From Acinetobacter sp. ANC 4862 (lineage in GTDB: Bacteria > Pseudomonadota > Gammaproteobacteria > Pseudomonadales > Moraxellaceae): 43,271 bases of DNA. The DNA is taken from NCBI RefSeq assembly GCF_004336635.1, contig NZ_SJXH01000028.1:1-43271 (forward strand). Direction: 5' to 3'. Positions 41,675 through 43,271 of the stretch are shown here, piece by piece. The position numbers and the translations under genes were made by a program. Within the stretch, counting starts at the first letter, position 1; each line of letters opens with the position of its first letter. Under the pieces are notes generated by a model. The model had not been told where the DNA came from, ran no database searches, and saw nothing but the letters and a program-made list of their open reading frames with translations.

Positions 41675-41941
41675 TTAAGAATTAAAGAAAGTGTCTTGAA
41701 CTGCACCGGCAATAAACCACCATGCGCTGATAGCGACCATACCGCACATTATATTGGCCAGTATTTTATTGATTTTGCTGAGCTGGGAATTGTAGATTTT
41801 TAAGTTAATGAGATAAGCCAGTCCGCCCAGTCCACCACCAATCAAGCCGCCAAATAGCACCAAGACAAAAGGCCAACCTGCAATTAAGTGCACATATTTC
41901 GGTGTTTGTTCAATTTCCATCATTTCGCTGGCTTGTTCCAT
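41675..41941 (-). CDS. Small membrane protein, hypothetical
   Basis: 88 residues with two hydrophobic segments (about 21-45, Gly-rich: AGWPFVLVLFGGLIGGGLGGLAYLI, and 59-80). AGAAGGGAG lies before the ATG. A structured leader precedes it at 41977-42027. No family recognised. Confidence 0.6.
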   Translation of the reverse strand: MEQASEMMEIEQTPKYVHLIAGWPFVLVLFGGLIGGGLGGLAYLINLKIYNSQLSKINKILANIMCGMVAISAWWFIAGAVQDTFFNS

Positions 41942-41976
41942 TTTAATTCTCCCTTCTGCTTTGTTAAATGTATCTT

Positions 41977-42027
41977 GCCCGTTGCTATGAGCACCTCTAC
42001 CCTTGAGTCGATGCTCGCCACTCGGGC
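41977..42027 (-). ncRNA. Structured leader element upstream of the 88-aa membrane protein gene
   Basis: On the minus strand GCCCG ... CGGGC (42027-42023 / 41981-41977) closes an outer stem, with GAGCA / TGCTC (42016-42012 / 41993-41989) as an inner stem around a 20-base loop. Its GC content is well above its surroundings. It ends about 36 bases before the ATG at 41941. It could be a cis-regulatory RNA, or a terminator for the gene at 42069 lacking a T-run. Confidence 0.35.
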
Positions 42028-42068
42028 ATATTTATCAAGCAATATTTAAGCCATGAAATTGAGTTCTG

Positions 42069-42308
42069 CTATTTCACATAAAGTTGATGAACATTTTGAT
42101 TGATATAAGCGTTCAAGCCATCACCATACTGTGCTAGTTGTTTCATGTTTTCAACATGTTGATAGCCAGCACTGGCATAACTATAAGTATAGATTTTTGA
42201 TTTTTTCTTGAATTGAACCCGAATAAATTCATTGCCAATCTCGTAGTTGGCAACACCAGAGTCATGATTGAGATCAAGATAATGTTGCAATTGAGCAGCC
42301 CTAAACAC
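42069..42308 (-). CDS. Small hypothetical protein, KTSC-like
   Basis: 79 residues from a GTG start at 42308. GVANYEIGNEFIRVQFKKKSKIYTYSYASAGYQHVENMKQLAQYGDGLNAYINQ has the look of KTSC-type small domains (beta-rich core, then helix). No ribosome site is obvious, and a TAA closes the frame seven codons upstream. Function unknown. Confidence 0.6.
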   Translation of the reverse strand: MFRAAQLQHYLDLNHDSGVANYEIGNEFIRVQFKKKSKIYTYSYASAGYQHVENMKQLAQYGDGLNAYINQNVHQLYVK

Positions 42309-42388
42309 TATGAATTTAGAATTTTAGATAGGGGTAATTTGATTAATTCTCAAACAAAAATCCGGTATAAATGGCTATGTTTAAGTAA

Positions 42389-42420
42389 CAAAAAAGCCCT
42401 ATGGAGTAATAGGCTTTTGT
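42389..42420 (-). terminator. Terminator of the zinc-ribbon gene
   Basis: AAAAGCCTAT / ATAGGGCTTTT stem with one bulged G and a T6 run on the minus strand. Confidence 0.75.
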
Positions 42421-42453
42421 CTAAAACAGGGATCTCTGTTTTATGAATGTCGC

Positions 42454-42597
42454 TTAGGCAATGTTATTTTTAAATTCAGTGCCAAGACATTTGGTACACG
42501 GGGGTAAACGGTCTGTACCAATTTCTAAGTAAACGCGATGTCCGCATTGAACACAAAAATAGAAACCTATTCCGGGTTTTTCGCCAGCAGTAACCAT
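42454..42597 (-). CDS. 47-aa zinc-ribbon protein
   Basis: A short gene with a strong ribosome site (GGAG, 7 bases before ATG 42597) and its own terminator. The protein is MVTAGEKPGIGFYFCVQCG then HRVYLEIGTDRLPPCTKC and LGTEFKNNIA: two CxxC pairs spaced like a rubredoxin or zinc-ribbon knuckle (Cys15, Cys18, Cys34, Cys37). Very small zinc-ribbon proteins with the MVTAGEKPG start are, to my recollection, common in gammaproteobacteria; the role is unknown. Confidence 0.85.
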   Translation of the reverse strand: MVTAGEKPGIGFYFCVQCGHRVYLEIGTDRLPPCTKCLGTEFKNNIA

Positions 42598-42728
42598 CTT
42601 TGTTCTCCATGTGTTTTTAGAAACGGTGCATCCAGTATAACCCTCTTATGATGATTGTCTATTGTCCATTTCGACAGATGATAATGGCGTTTGGGCGAAG
42701 AATGATTTTGATAAAAAATTTGACAGTT

Positions 42729-42788
42729 TTACAAAGATTTGATTATCCATTTTTCGATTTTCAGTCCGTCGACTCGTACAAATTCTTT
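42729..42788 (-). pseudogene. 3' remnant of a vapC toxin gene
   Basis: Just past the vapB stop, a minus-strand frame reads KEFVRVDGLKIEKWIIKSL and stops. VapC (PIN-domain) toxins typically end with ...NNLxEFxRVxGLxxExW, so this is the last 15-19 codons of vapC. The first about 115 codons, with all PIN-domain acidic residues, are gone. The deletion point lies at about 42789-42800. Confidence 0.75.
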
Positions 42789-42800
42789 TATTATTTGTCT

Positions 42801-43010
42801 TTAGTGACTTCTCTCTTGCGGAGGCTCATCTATTCTTTCTTCTGCATAAAAGTCGTCATTGAATAAGCGCTCTACTGTGATAAGTTTTTCACGCAGAATC
42901 ACTTCATCGCCACGGCGGAAAATTTCCACTTCTTTGCCTTCAAAGCGAAATTCTTTGGGTAAGCAGATAGCTTGACTGCGCTCTATCATAAAAACTTTTG
43001 CGGTAGTCAT
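42801..43010 (-). CDS. vapB: VapB-type antitoxin (AbrB/SpoVT-like), orphan
   Basis: 69 residues. [40 protein letters not shown] is the SpoVT/AbrB DNA-binding swapped hairpin, and the C-terminal tail [22 protein letters not shown] is the toxin-binding part. Start ATG 43010 with GGAG about 9 bases upstream and a 16-base palindrome over the start codon. The normal partner vapC is deleted except for its 3' end. An IS end lies about 40 bases upstream. Confidence 0.85.
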   Translation of the reverse strand: MTTAKVFMIERSQAICLPKEFRFEGKEVEIFRRGDEVILREKLITVERLFNDDFYAEERIDEPPQERSH

Positions 43011-43018
43011 ATGACTAC
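43003..43018. promoter_or_regulatory. 16-base palindrome over the vapB start, candidate VapB operator
   Basis: GTAGTCATATGACTAC is a perfect palindrome spanning the ATG. VapB proteins commonly repress their own operon by binding palindromes near the start. Confidence 0.5.
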
Positions 43019-43049
43019 TCCATCAGTTTTGCTATACAGCTTATCTATA

Positions 43050-43271
43050 ACCCTAGTTACGGATAAGCTAAATTTCTAACGACATGAATTTTTGGCTTAT
43101 TCTTCTGACAGAGTTGATAAGCACATAGAGAAGAAAATATGCCTGCTAGGAAACCGGAAATAGCCCGATGTTTACTGCTTACTAAATGGTATTTTTCTTT
43201 CAATAAGCCAATTAAAGTTTCAATTCTTTTCCGCTGTCTCAAGTGGTATTCATCAGAAAAAGGCAATAGAC
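43050..43271 (-). mobile_element. 3' end of an insertion sequence (IS982-like or related), cut by the window edge
   Basis: The transposase end is followed by a candidate terminal repeat beginning ACCCTAGTTACGG at 43050 that overlaps its stop codon. The boundary is inferred because the other end is outside the window, so neither inverted repeats nor target duplications can be compared. Confidence 0.6.
43057..43271 (-). CDS. Transposase, C-terminal part (IS982-like DDE), partial
   Basis: About 71 residues run from the right edge. HLRQRKRIETLIGLLKEKYHL has the R...E......K pattern of the third DDE catalytic region, followed by SSKHRAISGFLAGIFSSLCAYQLCQK. This fits IS982-type transposases, though an IS4/IS5 relative cannot be excluded. 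It reads toward vapB, so its transcript could run on into the antitoxin. Confidence 0.75.
   Translation of the reverse strand, partial: LLPFSDEYHLRQRKRIETLIGLLKEKYHLVSSKHRAISGFLAGIFSSLCAYQLCQKNKPKIHVVRNLAYP

Noticed and set aside
43039..43069. AGCTTAT / ATAAGCT inverted repeat across the IS boundary
   Set aside because: Short, AT-rich and spanning the host-IS junction; more likely chance than a functional site.

Overview
The window reads as a chromosomal segment of an Acinetobacter species (Gammaproteobacteria, Moraxellaceae). The base composition is AT-rich, and the merged ribosomal/RNA polymerase block, the htpG / OmpW / glycine-zipper neighbourhood and the fabB-hemJ pair all fit that genus. 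I could not run a search, so the species is not assigned.

Layout. (1) 1-9.2 kb: accessory and envelope genes. These are the end of a protein with a long Glu-Thr dipeptide repeat, a putative outer-membrane protein, htpG, an LprI-like protein, an OmpW porin, a COG2056 permease, two adjacent divergent pseudogenes (an alpha/beta hydrolase and a DUF4442 thioesterase-like gene) and a glycine-zipper lipoprotein. (2) 9.5-26.5 kb, all minus strand: one continuous block read as rpsL-rpsG-fusA-tuf-tRNA(Trp)-secE-nusG-rplK-rplA-rplJ-rplL-rpoB-rpoC, which joins the str and rif operons. It has a strong sigma70-type promoter before rpsL, a second before rpoB, hairpins at most long intercistronic gaps and a terminator after rpoC. 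(3) 26.6-32 kb: EcsC-family protein, fabB, hemJ, a HAD phosphatase and thiD. (4) 32-41 kb, nearly all minus strand: small stress or housekeeping genes (DUF1508, CHMI-like isomerase, yjdM, YeaO-like DUF488, AHSA1), a large AI-2E/PerM-type permease fused to a Rossmann-like region and a GAF domain, RraB, a membrane-anchored DUF4041-like coiled-coil protein, rluA and a SIMPL protein. (5) 41-43.3 kb: small membrane proteins, a 618-base gap with no gene, a 47-aa zinc-ribbon protein, a vapB antitoxin whose vapC partner survives only as a 3' remnant, and the end of an insertion sequence at the right edge.

How it works together. The central block supplies translation elongation and transcription: S12, S7, EF-G, EF-Tu, SecE, NusG, L11/L1/L10/L7-L12 and RNA polymerase beta and beta-prime. 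Rifampicin- and streptomycin-target residues in rpoB and rpsL look wild type. The flanks mix housekeeping genes with decaying ones.

Most notable observations. The htpG leader carries a long inverted repeat that could pair the Shine-Dalgarno, overlapping a sigma32-like promoter. The vapBC locus has lost its toxin next to an IS end. A DUF4041-like membrane protein lacks the nuclease domain found in SNIPE-type defence proteins. There is an AI-2E permease-GAF fusion, a pair of fresh pseudogenes, and unexplained structured non-coding DNA near 41-42 kb. No CRISPR array, rRNA gene or complete mobile element is visible.
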